From NCBI GenBank assembly GCA_032622095.1, contig CP136061.1, forward strand, positions 66,157,127 through 66,221,126: a stretch of 64,000 nt of DNA, written 5' to 3'. The translations under genes were made by a program, and so were the position numbers. Below are positions 1 through 10,983 of this stretch, one piece after another; the first letter of the stretch is position 1; the number at the start of each line of letters is the position of its first letter. The notes beneath the pieces were generated by a model. That model saw only the letters and a program-made list of their open reading frames with translations. It was not told the DNA's origin and ran no database searches. Origin of the DNA: Siphonodentalium dalli. Lineage: Eukaryota; Mollusca; Scaphopoda; Gadilida; Siphonodentaliidae.

Positions 1-45
1 GCGTTGCCAAGATATTTTGCGCATTGCGTGTAACGTTATAATCCG

Positions 46-130
46 TACCGCTCTTTAGCCCTCATCACTAAAGAGCGGTATACCGTTCTTTAGCCCTCAG
101 TACTAAAGAGCGGTATACCGTTCTTTAGCC
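46..130. repeat. 35-bp tandem palindromic repeat
   Basis: Two full units (46-80, 81-115) and a partial third (116-130). Each unit is itself a hairpin: taccgctctttagcc, short loop, and its complement ctaaagagcggta. Confidence 0.8.
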
Positions 131-849
131 ACTTCGTTATTATTAACCCATAGGTTTATCTCATTTTATATTGTTTGAGTACCGGGTAGTGAAAAACTAT
201 AAACAAACATATTACTTCCAAGAACATTGCATCAATTTCTTAATATGACATAATACATCTTATGAATTGAACTGTAACGTACGTGACAAAAATGAACTGT
301 TTAGTATTCTCATTACATGAAAACCATCTAATGCAATATAACAGTTGCATTATTGTATGTAGTAAATGGATTGAAAAATTATGACGGTTAATTAAAAGTG
401 GTTGCGGTAGGTAAAAAAATGCTTAATAACTTTAAATACAAGTTATGTAACGCACTTGACGTCACGACGTCACGTATGTTACATTTGGATTTATTGCAAC
501 TACACATCAATTGCCCCCGTTGTGCTATAATATGATGCTTCTACTAAGAGAAGCACTTCAGCTACATGATTTAACATCTGCATCTCCATTATTTACCATC
601 ACATTGGCTATATACATTAGCTCAAGTGGTTATACTAGTAGGTAGATTTGTGCAGTCTCTTTAAACCTTACCCAACCATCCAACAATCTTGGACATACTG
701 GTATTCATGTTATTTCTCAAGTAAATGCTAGAACTGCTCTTTAATAGTCATATCAATTACAGTATTGGTTTGTCATCACAATTATTTATCATTTCCCATC
801 CATCCAAGCAAATTCAGAGGCTGAGAGGCAATTTATTGGACGGTAATTT
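131..849. other. No gene seen; CRE-like palindrome inside
   Basis: AT-rich sequence with no supportable exon. At 448-486 there is an inverted repeat with arms of the form atgtaac/gttacat around TGACGTCACGACGTCA, which contains a perfect TGACGTCA (CREB/ATF-type) box at 457-464. There is no transcript context to call it a promoter. Confidence 0.4.
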
Positions 850-1447
850 TACCCTTTCATGATTGAAGCTGGCCTGAAATTTGGCAAAAACTTTTATATA
901 TGCGGGTGTCTTATAAGGATCGAGCCGTGCATATATTCAAGAATCCATTGGACTAACAATATTTACATTGACTTTGTTCACAAGTGCATGCTCTTACATG
1001 TAGGCCTATATACATGTATGCGAGGCTCGCATACCGCTATTCTCAAAGTAATTGACCAGAAAAATGGGGTGATACCCCGGTCATGACCGCGGTGATACCG
1101 GTAATAAACGGTAGCGGTATCGAGACGGTCATGGCGTGGAGTTACGGTATTGGGCGATAATGATACCGTGGTCTTTTAGCGGGCACCGCATTAATTTTGT
1201 TGAATACCGCGGTGATTTTCATGGAACTCTTTTAGGGGAGGTATTTACTCACACATACTTGTTCGCGTTAACAAGCGGTATCAGTACCGCGGTATTGGAG
1301 GATACCGCGGTATAGTACCGCCATATTAACGGGGTGACACCACATTATTGGTGGTCAATTACTTTAAGTATAGTGGTATATAAGAGAATGCACTGCCATA
1401 TGATCTTTAATGTTGCACCAGCGCAGCTCCTGTCATGCAAGGGTTAA
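850..1447. mobile_element. Family A MITE, split by a nested palindromic element
   Basis: Starts accctttcatgattg and ends cctgtcatgcaagggttaa, the family A terminal inverted repeat (CCCTTTCATGA). It carries the usual internal hairpin words, but its middle is interrupted by the element at 1045-1365. Confidence 0.7.
1045..1365. mobile_element. Nested TIR element rich in ACCGCGGT palindromes
   Basis: Ends are inverted copies of AAAGTAATTGACCA. The 321-bp interior is dense in gataccg, accgcggt and cggtatc words in both orientations and differs sharply in composition from its AT-rich host. No coding frame. Confidence 0.7.
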
Positions 1448-2287
1448 GGAATGAATAAATATAGGATATCCTGGGATATCTGCACAATTTTTATTGAATA
1501 TGGGAATTATTTGGTTTAATTTCTAAGATTACATACTGTTATATTTTAGCATATTATCTGTAAAGCGGCCTGTGGTAGATCTATTAATGGTATTATTTTT
1601 AGATGAAAATAGGAAAAGAAATATATACTTCACCCAAATAGGCAATACCATGCATTGGCTTAGGATTTTGAAAATTTAGTTTTCATCAAGATATTCACAA
1701 AAATCAGTCGAAAATTTTCATCTTAGATTACTATGATATCCAAATAACCAAACTGTACTTACATACATTTCATAGAAACACTTAGTTAATATGTAAATAT
1801 ATAGCTACTATATATTGCCATTGATAAGGCAGTTGGGCCGAAAGAAATGGAAAAAGAGTGTGTTTCTATTCACTGTATATAGTTTGATAATAAGGTAGAT
1901 GAAATCTCACCCCTTGCCGACAGTCATACATTTTCTTTTGACTTAAAGAAAATCTCTGTTTGACAACTACCGGTACCAGTAGAATACCAATACATGCATT
2001 CCATTGTATGTACCGGTAGATTTAATAACATTTTCTAGTGATTAGTGAATACCGTGATGCTGATAATATTGATCTTACCTGTCCTTTATCAGGTTTACAG
2101 ACCAGTATTTGAACACTGTTGCCAAACACTGACCTTATTTGACTGAGGATTTACTGGCGTCATTGCATTATTTGTGGTGAATAATAAGATTTTGGATTTA
2201 TATGTACTACTAGTACTACTAGCAGTTTTTTCTGAATATAGTCTTCCCATTTATCCCACAAGGTATTACTAATAATCTTATATTCAT
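1448..2287. other. No gene or clear element seen
   Basis: AT-rich; some accggtac-type words near 1970-2020 but no long ORF, paired splice sites or repeat structure I could support. Confidence 0.4.
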
Positions 2288-2530
2288 TTAACCCTTTCTA
2301 TACCGAATGGATTCTCCCATCAGTTATACAAAGTATATATTGGAATGTTCTATTATTCATTTGGAGGATGTTCAGGTAATAAAAGCAGACGCCAGGTAGA
2401 TGAAAAGATAATACAAGTGAAGAAGGATTCATATTGGTGGGAAATGTTCAGATAATAAGTTGTTGAAACTTATTATCTGAATAACTCCCAACCAATACTC
2501 ATCAATGATTATTTAGTTTAGAAATTGTTA
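2288..2530. mobile_element. Family G TTAA element
   Basis: Begins TTAACCCTTTCTATACCGAA, carries the family words (ggaggatgttcaggtaa; cagataataagttgttgaac with its inverted partner) and ends tagtttagaaattgttaa. No coding capacity. Confidence 0.7.
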
Positions 2531-2794
2531 ATAGTGCCTTTCTATTAATTGTGTATTATGATGGATACCGTCATTTGGTGATGAGTAGAAAAATAATGAA
2601 AATGCCATCATGTTAATAAATTTAGCTGAAAATGTACTGTACCTGTCACATATAATTGGATGTGTGTTTTTTTTTTGAAGAGTGTCAAGAACCATAAAGC
2701 AGACTCGAGATTTATACCAGAAAAAAATTACCTGTATACCAGTATTTTCAATAATTACATGTATAATAATTGTGCGAAGGCATGCACTAGTAAG

Positions 2795-3345
2795 TACCCC
2801 TACCGGTAGATCATGCCATGAATTTCTACTCTGGCTGACGCCCGTAGAGATTATATTCCACCAGTACAAAACCTTGGAACTTTTTAAAGTTTTGACAGGG
2901 AACATTATAAAGTCGAAAAAATAACATGTGGAGTAGATTTTAGTTGTTATCTGTTAATAATGTACTTCACTATAGGTGAAGGTCCCAACTCAAAATTTCA
3001 CGATTAAAGTGAATTTGTGAGAGATTTTGCTTTGCGTCGCATACAATTATGGAATTTATCCTGGGTAATTAATTCGGTGTTTGTTGCGATATCGGCTCAC
3101 AACAGTCGGAGAAAAACATGAAATTTTTAGTTGGGACATTCACCTACAGTGAAGTACATTATTAAGGAACAGACACATGTACCAACTAAAAGATACATGT
3201 ATATTCCCTGCATTATTTTTTCGACTTTATAAGGTCTGTCAAAACTTAAAAACGTTCCAAGGTTTTGTACTGGTGGAATATGATCTCTATGGGTGTTAGC
3301 CAGAGTAGAGATTCATGGAATGATCTGCCCTACTGGTATTTCATG
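2795..3345. mobile_element. Large foldback: about 140-bp inverted arms around a MITE
   Basis: The left arm (about 2795-2930) and right arm (about 3200-3345) are inverted copies sharing, for example, ccaccagtacaaaaccttgg and ttataaagtcgaaaaaata. Between them sits a 212-bp TIR element (2954-3165) with ends TTAATAATGTACTTCAC / GTGAAGTACATTATTAA and inner AGTTGGGAC words in both orientations. A transcript across this would form a long hairpin. Confidence 0.75.
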
Positions 3346-4302
3346 TCAAAAATAAATAATCATGATTATTTGTCAGGTCTTACTACTAGCCTGCATTGAA
3401 TTGAAGTGGTTAAACCTGGGATAGATTGCTTTCACATCACTGTTTGTTTTGAAGTGTTGCTCCCTGGTATCGCCTGACTTTGTCTTGGTGTGAAAAAGCT
3501 TGGATGTATCGTAGACACAACAGATTTGTATACATTCATCAGTCTTACACATGGTTCACTGTTTTGTCTCTTAATTGGTTCATTTGATTATGTCAACTGC
3601 CTAACCTAGTGCATTAGTTATCAGGCCAATGGAGGCTCTTGTTTGAATTATCCAATTTGCTGTGCTAGTACCTGTATCTGTTTTCGCCTTGATAACTGGT
3701 TTTCCCCAGGGGTATGTTGCTTAATCAGTTACAATTGTTTTATAGAAAGTTTATTGATAGATTGATCATTCAATATAAAGATACATTTGTCTTTGTTTAG
3801 CCAATTGATGCTGTCCAATGCCCCCCCCCCCCCCCCCCCCCCACCACCCCCCCCCCCCCCCCCCCCCCCCCCCACTCGCTTGGCTTTCAGGCCATATCAA
3901 TTTACCGGTATGTACCGTATGTACTAGTATTTACATCGGGGGAAAAGTGCTCTTCTGAATGTAATGGTATACATGTACTGGTTCCTGCTACAGGTTTGGG
4001 TGCCAAAACTCTGGAATGTCCATAAATACCTGGTGGATATAATTTAAATCATCAATCTGAGGTAGAAATATTTTACCATCCCTATTAATATTGGAACATC
4101 ACCAAAGAGCCTTCATTTGCACAATGAAGTGTCCAGGTAGAAATATTTTACCATTCCTATTAATATGGGAACATCCTTAAATGTTAAAAATGTTGCCCCA
4201 AACAAATTCTGGATTTTTCCCGTGACCCCTGTCCCTTCAGTCCATCTAATCCCTTGTTTTAACCATTTTACGGTGTGGATGTTTAATACCAGTATTTATT
4301 AC
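3346..4302. repeat. Gene-free stretch with an interrupted poly-C tract (3821-3873)
   Basis: No coding or splice structure seen. The tract is about 53 bases of C broken by one cACCA interruption, so length and base order may be unreliable. A direct repeat, ggtagaaatattttaccat, occurs twice (about 4061 and 4137). Confidence 0.5.
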
Positions 4303-4615
4303 ATAACTATGTGTGATTTACCTTGAATTATCAAGCGATTATAAACGGTAATTTCACTGGTGAATTATGTCACTTTTAAGCGCCTTACTAGTATGTATTC
4401 ATATGCGTTATGTATTCATATGTGCTATTAAAAAATATGCATCATGTGTATAATGGCGGTACTATTTGGCTTTCTAGTAAATCAGATATCTATAGTTGAA
4501 TAAAATAAACAGAATAATCACTTTATTGAAATGCGCTCTCGTGTTTGTACAATTTCCCTGCCTCTCATGAATTATTTCACGTCACCAGTTCAATCAAGTG
4601 ATTATAATCTATCTA
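4303..4615. repeat. Family K dispersed repeat, copy 1
   Basis: Clearly homologous to 27502-27855: both carry tatgtgtgattta, gtaaatcagat, aataaacag, gtttgtacaat and ccctgcctctcatgaatta in the same order. The right end (caccagttcaatcaag and flank) is the inverse of an internal segment present in the second copy. Confidence 0.75.
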
Positions 4616-4830
4616 TTCATGTATTGATGGTCTACTGATACTAGTACATACATGTACATGTATCTTGGTATCCATCTTACAAGGTGTGATGTATGGTTGG
4701 AAGCAATCCAGTGATGTAAATGAATCAATAATATGGGGGAATACTATATTGTCTTGCCATGGTTTAGAGTCTGGGACTAAGGTAAACAAGTCACTGTAAT
4801 TGGTTGTGGTTTGTGGGTCTCTGCAACTGT

Positions 4831-5096
4831 TAACCCTTTCATAACTGAGCTTCCTGAAATTTGGTGAAAAACTTGTGCCAATGCATTCTTTTAGATATGT
4901 GAGGGTCCCATAGGGAGCCTCGCATATATAAGAGAATACAATTGCATAACAATATTTACCTTGACCTTGTAAGCAAGTGCATTCTCTTATATATGCGATG
5001 CTCCCTTAGTATGGGAGACTTTGCATATATAAGATAATGCACTGGCACAGGATCTTCAATGCTGCAACAGCTCAGCGCCCATCATGAAAGGGTTAC
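4831..5096. mobile_element. Family A MITE
   Basis: Ends TTAACCCTTTCATAAC and catcatgaaagggtta. It contains both subterminal hairpins (ctcttatatatgcgaggctc with its inverted copy) and the middle caatatttaccttgacctt. Confidence 0.85.
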
Positions 5097-5626
5097 CATG
5101 GGGAATACACCTGGTCTTCGAGTGAAATTTTTTTTCGGGTCTTTTGTAAACAATGACTACCGGTTTATGGTAAATTATAAACCCAATTTTCAGTAAAATT
5201 AACAATTTAAGGGCTGTATTGGTAATAGTTTAGAAAACGGTCCTTTTTGCATGAGATTTTTTGTGTGTCAATGGGTCTGACGGTAACAGTGTTACTTGAT
5301 ATAGAGTACCTACCAGTAGTACTAATACGTTAAAGTACTACCATGGAATATTCTGCTGCAGACTTTGGTCTCTGTAATTCATTGGATGTGATAAATACAT
5401 GTTGTGTCTAGTGGATTGTGGTAATTGAGCTATTCATATTGCTATATTTGGGCTAATTGGTACTTTGGCACACTAGTATGTGACCTTCTTTTAGTCTATA
5501 TTTGCTTATTAAATATTCCAGATGATAGGTTTTATGTCCTCTTTGATAGAGCTCTGGCTGCATAATCATGGAAATTAGAATAACCTGAAACTGGAAATAA
5601 TTACAAGTGTCACAGAACTAATGGTT

Positions 5627-5975
5627 ACAGTAATGCCCCAAATAAATGACTCCTTAACTACAGCAGAATTATGGGTAATTTTTCAGGATTTAGTTGGAAA
5701 TAAGGCTTGTTGCCATTCATCGGAAAGCTCTCACTGAGGACATTACTGTAATGGTTAGTTTAATCTTAACATGTTCCACTACTCGCCTACTCAGTAACTC
5801 TTAGACCCTTGTTAACCCTTTAGAACTATACTAATGGATTCTCCCATTCAGTTAAAAGTATACATTGGAACAGTCTATTATTCATTTGGAGGGGTGTTCA
5901 GGTAATAAAAGTAGATAACAGTCAGAAAAACAGATAATACAAGAGCAGAATGACTCATATTCATTGGTGGAAATA
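5627..5975. mobile_element. Family D half-palindrome (5627-5750) and truncated family G element (5812-5975)
   Basis: D: acagtaatgccccaaataaa through ccattcatcggaaagctctc, then directly to cattactgta; the right arm is largely deleted. G: TTAACCCTTTAGAACTATAC start and internal ggaggggtgttcaggtaa; no right terminus. Confidence 0.75.
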
Positions 5976-6329
5976 ATTTTACTTCCAGCATGGCCCTGGG
6001 GTTTCATGATGACTCCAAAAGAAATCAATTTTATATGAAAATATGGTTGTTGATCTAGATGTATGATATTTGAAAGGTTTCTCTTAAGATGTTAAGTTTT
6101 TTGATGAGAGCTGTATTCTATGATGCAGGACCCATGTTCCTTGTAACTTTGATGATAGTTCTGCCATATGCATAGCCATACTCACATCAAATCATAGAGC
6201 TGGAGAGGATATGACATTGGCCATGTGTTTCTAATGTACAAATCAATCTGAATCACATAAGTGTAAGGACTCCACCTGCTTTTGTTTGTAGCCAATTGAG
6301 ATAACATTAATCTTTTCCAGCTTCAAAAG

Positions 6330-6689
6330 CAAGCCTAAAAATATGGTGCTGAACGTTTGCAGTATGAGGTCCCCAGAGGGTGAATTTAGTGATGCTACCC
6401 TATACAGTGGGCTAGCATCACTAAATTCACCCTCTGAGGGGGCTCATTCTGCTTAAGCCTCATCATTATTATAAAATTAATAAGTTTTTAGTTTCTTTAG
6501 AAACTTTCTTTTTCTTTTTTAGATTAGTTTCGCTATGTCCCCAAATTGACAGAAGACACAATGCATAATCCTGAATAAGGTCCCCAGAGGATGAATTTGG
6601 TGACTAGCATGCTGTGTGGGGTAGCATTACTAACTTCACCCTCTGGGGATCTCATTCTGAAAATGTCCAGCACCATATATTGAGGCCTG
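6330..6689. mobile_element. C2 hairpin-ended hAT-like element
   Basis: The two ends are inverted (CAAGCCTAAAAATATGG ... ATATTGAGGCCTG) and each contains its own about 100-bp palindrome (gaggtccccagagggtgaat ... accctctgaggggg; ggtccccagaggatg ... accctctggggat). It is flanked by 8-bp near-identical duplications TTCAAAAG (6322-6329) and GTCAAAAG (6690-6697), 7 of 8 matching, as for hAT transposons. Confidence 0.8.
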
Positions 6690-6827
6690 GTCAAAAGTAA
6701 GATAACATGCAGCTTCATGTAGACAAATGATGTGCATGTATTTCTAAATCTGTAAAGATCTACACATGTACATGTCATGAATATGATTCTGTCAATTAAA
6801 TTCCTTTGAACAAGTGTGATGGAAAGA

Positions 6828-7073
6828 ACTGGAGCTTCCTGAAAATTTGTGAGAACCAGATGCCAATGCATTCTCATATAAATGCTAGTCTCCCATTTGG
6901 AGCCTCACATATATAAGAGAATACATTGGCCTATTAAAATATATTTAACGTTACCTTGCAAGCCAGTGCATTCTCTTATATATGCAAGGCTCCCTATGGG
7001 AGACTCTTATATGTAAGAGAATGCACTGGCACATGATCTTTAATGCTGCACCAGTGCAGCTCCCGTTATGAAT
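6828..7073. mobile_element. Family A MITE, worn termini
   Basis: Recognised from ggagcttcctgaaaatttg, paired atgcattctcatataaatgc hairpins, ttaccttgcaagccagtgc and the end cagctcccgttatgaattg. The CCCTTTC ends are mutated. Confidence 0.75.
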
Positions 7074-7102
7074 TGATTTGACCACAGGTACATGTACCTG
7101 GA

Positions 7103-7198
7103 ACAAAATGACCCCACTCCCAAAAGTACATCAAAAGTACATCAAAAGTACATCACATGACCCCATCACATGTACTTTTGGGAGTGGGGTCATTTTGT
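7103..7198. mobile_element. Perfect-arm palindromic MITE, 96 bp
   Basis: Two 28-bp arms (7103-7130 and 7171-7198) are exact inverse copies beginning ACAAAATGACCCCACTCCC. The loop holds extra direct copies of tcaaaagtaca, so one arm edge has been expanded in tandem. Confidence 0.8.
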
Positions 7199-7616
7199 AA
7201 CAGCATGTAATACTATTTTATTTGCAAATAGGCTATTATAAAACTTCACTTAGACAATCTCTTTGCTGAAACTGCAGGTGTGTAAAATGGTTGCTGGCAT
7301 GGGTGCACATAATATTTAAAATATTCATTATGTAATATATACAAATTCCATTCCTCATGTTTGTAAACAATTCATGTGATCTTACAGAGGGTGTTGCTTG
7401 CAGTGATACATGGTGCATACCGGTATAAATTATGCATTTCGTATTTAGTCACCATCAGATCTGATAAAATGTTTATTGTTATTAAGATAATCTTACATGA
7501 GGGAGTGATTTTGTTTATTTCTCTATGTTCTACTATGCCAACTACCAGTAACCTTGGTTTACAGGGCACGTTTGTCTTGTTCATTCAGAGACTATGTGGA
7601 ACACTGCTAGCCATTT

Positions 7617-7868
7617 ACAGTAATGCTCTAAATAATCCTTAACCACAGCAAAATAATGGGAAATTTTTCAGGATTTACTCGGAAATATGGCTTGTTGCCA
7701 TTCATCGGAAAGCTCTCACCGAGAGCTTTCCGATGAATGGCAACAAGCCATATGCGAACCGAGAGCTTTCCGATGAATGGCAACAAGCCATATTTCCGAC
7801 TAAATCCTGAAAAATTACCTTATAATTCTGCTGTGGTTAAGGAGTCGATTATTTAGATCATTACTGTA
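7617..7868. mobile_element. Family D palindrome with duplicated centre
   Basis: Left ACAGTAATGCTCTAAATAAT and right ATTATTTAGATCATTACTGT arms, with gcttgttgccattcatcgg and its inverse. The segment gagagctttccgatgaatgg occurs twice in tandem at the centre (about 7724 and 7761). TA-flanked CAGT ends resemble Tc1/mariner termini. Confidence 0.8.
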
Positions 7869-7879
7869 TCCTTAACATC

Positions 7880-8040
7880 CATCCAATCTCCCATTGAAGA
7901 GAATGCATTGGTCTAAGAATATTTACCTTGACCTTGAGAGCTTTCCGATGAATGGCAACAAGCCATATTTCCGACGAAATCCTGAAAATTACCCTAATTC
8001 TGCTGTGGTAAAGGAGTCGATTATTTAGGGCATTACTGTA
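7880..8040. mobile_element. Chimeric MITE: family A left part joined to family D right arm
   Basis: gaatgcattggtctaagaat and atatttaccttgacctt are family A; at 7937 the sequence switches to gagagctttccgatgaatgg and runs to the D terminus ggcattactgta. Confidence 0.75.
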
Positions 8041-8097
8041 GTGCCGTATCATACCGCTACATGTATCGGGCCTTAAAACTAATTCACAGTACATGTC

Positions 8098-8392
8098 AGC
8101 CCTCAAAATATGGTGCTGGACATTTGCAGTATGAGGTCCCCTGAGGGTGAATTTAGTGATGCTACCTCACACAGCAGACTAGCAGTACTAAATTTACAAA
8201 CTGGCAACCTCATTCTGCTTATCTTCATTATCAAATTAACAAGTTTTTTAGTTTCTTTAGAAAGTTTTTTAGTTTTTTTTGTTGAAGTTTCGCTACATCT
8301 CCAAATTGGCGTGCACATCACCATCTTCACTGTCTGAGCACTTAAATCCATGTCTAGTTCACCCACAGCGAATGAGGTCATGCATGCACAGT

Positions 8393-8430
<38 letters not shown>
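8098..8430. mobile_element. C2 element, left part only, followed by a 37-base poly-C tract
   Basis: cctcaaaatatggtgctgg and the first hairpin are recognisable, as is the interior (ctccaaattggcgtg). The expected right end is missing; a C37 run occupies 8394-8430. Long reading frames across the C run are compositional artefacts. Confidence 0.65.
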
Positions 8431-8431
<1 letters not shown>

Positions 8432-10201
8432 AATTCCTCCCAATTAACCCCATATTTTATGAAATGCTACAGTGCTACCAGTAGTGCATTATGTACCACA
8501 TGTAAGTACTAATTTTATTTTACATTTGACTTCAAATCTCCATGAGAAAATATATTGTTAAAAGGAGTTGGTTTATTGACACAATCATTGTGTTTTTTCC
8601 AAGGTATCCACCCTAGCTGGGATCACTGTATGAATAATGTAAACATACAGTAAGTAAATTATTCTTAATTTGACAGTTGCATCTGATCAATTCTCACATG
8701 CACAATTACTGTTTGAAAGTATGCTTTAACCCTATCTTGACTGGAGCTTTTTTGCGAAAACCCTGTGCCAATGCATTCTCTTTTATATGCGAGGCTTTCT
8801 ATGGGAGTGTGCTGAGGGAAAAGTGATTGTCAAAGTATACCTTAGTCTTTTTATTATCATTTTGTTGTTATCGTCCATTTTGATAAACTTATAATGGAAT
8901 GATATAAATCTGTTAGCTTGTTTCATAAATGACCAATTAATTACATAATACCACAATACTTCATTTGTATACTGCCACTGGCAAGTCAACCAGTAAAGAC
9001 TACTTATAGGTACCTCAGGTATATTAATCGGTAATGATTTATTACTGTTAGCAGCGAGTCATTTATCAATGCCCAGGTCATTCATTACCTGTAGTAAAGT
9101 ACCGTATGTGCCCCTTCAGTCAGGTCAGGTAAATAATGAATTGTGCACACTTCTCTAGGGCGATTCATATTTTATGGCCATTGTTAACTCCCATGTATTA
9201 ATGCCATCAGTGTTTTTACACTGATATAATCGGCCACTATGTTACAGTTTTATGTAACATATTTGGAGCGAAGCCAGTGCATTCTGTAGGGTAAATATTG
9301 ATAGACCTTCAAAATGATCATTGGTTTACAAGCTGAATTATTCTTTCATAGACACCGCTGGGACCTTTGTGTGAAATCAGGAATACTCTGCCTTGGATTA
9401 TAGACAACCAAATTCTTGTAATAATTTTCTCCATGGAGGTAAATATTTGAAATGCAAGGAATGTAACAGCTCAGCCTGAATTAGGTTTCTGTGAATTAAA
9501 ATGTCCTTGAATGTTTTATCTTTTGCTTGCATATTTGTCAGAGAACTATTGTTAACTGAAATTAATTGATGATTCATAAAAACTGATTGAGATTGTTTGC
9601 TTCTAACTTAGACGGTTCTAAGTGTTTTTCGTAAAAATTCCAACTGATTTTCATTGATACCAGTATTTGATCTTGAAATGCAGGATAAAGCTTTTCTAAA
9701 TACGCATTGATAGGTAGTTCCCATAGGAAATGTTCAGATAAGACCTAAAAAAGACCTTTGTTTCTGCTGATAGACTGAAAACAATAGGGTAGGTACCGGT
9801 ACATGTAGGTTATTTTAAGTGAATTTGTTTTCCTTCAATATCTTCCAATTATTTCAAGAATTTAATACCCATCCCCATTGTTTAACCACCAAGCACCAAA
9901 AGGCTGGTAAATACATGTACAGTGTATAAAGAAACAATCAACTCTTTCACAAACCATTTTGTCTTTATGGAATAATCCAGTTGTAAGATATAGTAGGGAC
10001 ATAGTCACATAGTCATATGGGAAAGTTTAAGTCATATCATACACAGTTTATTTTATTGGAATTGTCACTCTCCCACAAATCATACTAAATTTTCAAACTG
10101 CCATAACCAAAGTCACTTCAATCTCTTAATAAAAGTTAACTAATTATATATGTACACATATGTATAGTTTCCATGTTTAACTTAAATTACCACAAACTAT
10201 A
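8431..10201. other. No gene seen; one family A fragment
   Basis: About 1.8 kb of AT-rich sequence. 8729-8812 is the left end of a family A copy (ccctatcttgactggagctt through ctatgggag). Nothing else supportable. Confidence 0.4.
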
Positions 10202-10602
10202 TTAACCCTTTACCCAACAGAACGGTCCTGTGCCAATGCATTCTCTTATATATGCGAGTCGACCATAGGTCGCCTCACATATATAAGAGAATGCATTGGC
10301 TTAACACATTAAAAATTATAAAATTGTTAAAGAATGTAAGAAAAAAATGGTAAAAAGTGTTAAAAAAAGATTTTTTTTAGGCCAATGCATTCTCTTATAT
10401 ATGCGAGGCGACCTATGGTCGACTCGCATATATAAGAGAATGCATTGGCACAGGGCATAACTGTAACTATCACAATGTGGTCAAGGAGCCGGTTGCAATG
10501 ATATCCATATTTGTATGGTTCTATTGAGACAGACCGAAGATATTTTAGGCTGTTGAAGCCTTATTTGGGCGTTTTTGGCCGGTTTGTTGGGTAAAGGGTT
10601 AA
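10202..10602. mobile_element. Family B TTAA element, copy 1
   Basis: 401 bp bounded by TTAACCCTTTACCCAACA and TGTTGGGTAAAGGGTTAA. It contains two hairpins around gaccataggtcgcctc and gacctatggtcgactc, with ccaatgcattctcttatata arms shared with family A. Almost identical to 21109-21508, so recently mobile. Confidence 0.9.
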
Positions 10603-10750
10603 TTAAACTACCTGACCCCATTTTAGGAGTTTATATATGATGCACAACATTCTTTGACTCCTCAAAAGATGTTGGTAATAGACTTAATTAAACAATTTGA
10701 AATGCTAAGATAATAATAAGATTGGAGAATTCATTTTGTTAAAAAATGGT

Positions 10751-10983
10751 TTAACCCTTTCATGACCGGAGCTGCACTGGTGCAGCATTAAGGATCTTGG
10801 GCCAGTGCATCCTCTCATAGGGATCCTCGCATATATAAGAGAATGCAATGGCCTACAAGATTAAGGTAAATGTTATGTTATTATATATGTGAGGCACCCT
10901 GTGGGTGACTTGCATATATATTAAGAGAATACATTGGCAAAACAATGGAAAAATTCAGGAAGCTCCAGCCATGAGAGGATTAA
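10751..10983. mobile_element. Family A MITE
   Basis: TTAACCCTTTCATGACCGGA start and agctccagccatgagagg end, in the orientation opposite to the copy at 4831. Middle: ttaaggtaaatgtt. Confidence 0.85.

Noticed and set aside
8103-8512. Poly-Gly and poly-Pro frames on both strands
   Set aside because: They exist only because of the C37 run and a C2 transposon fragment.
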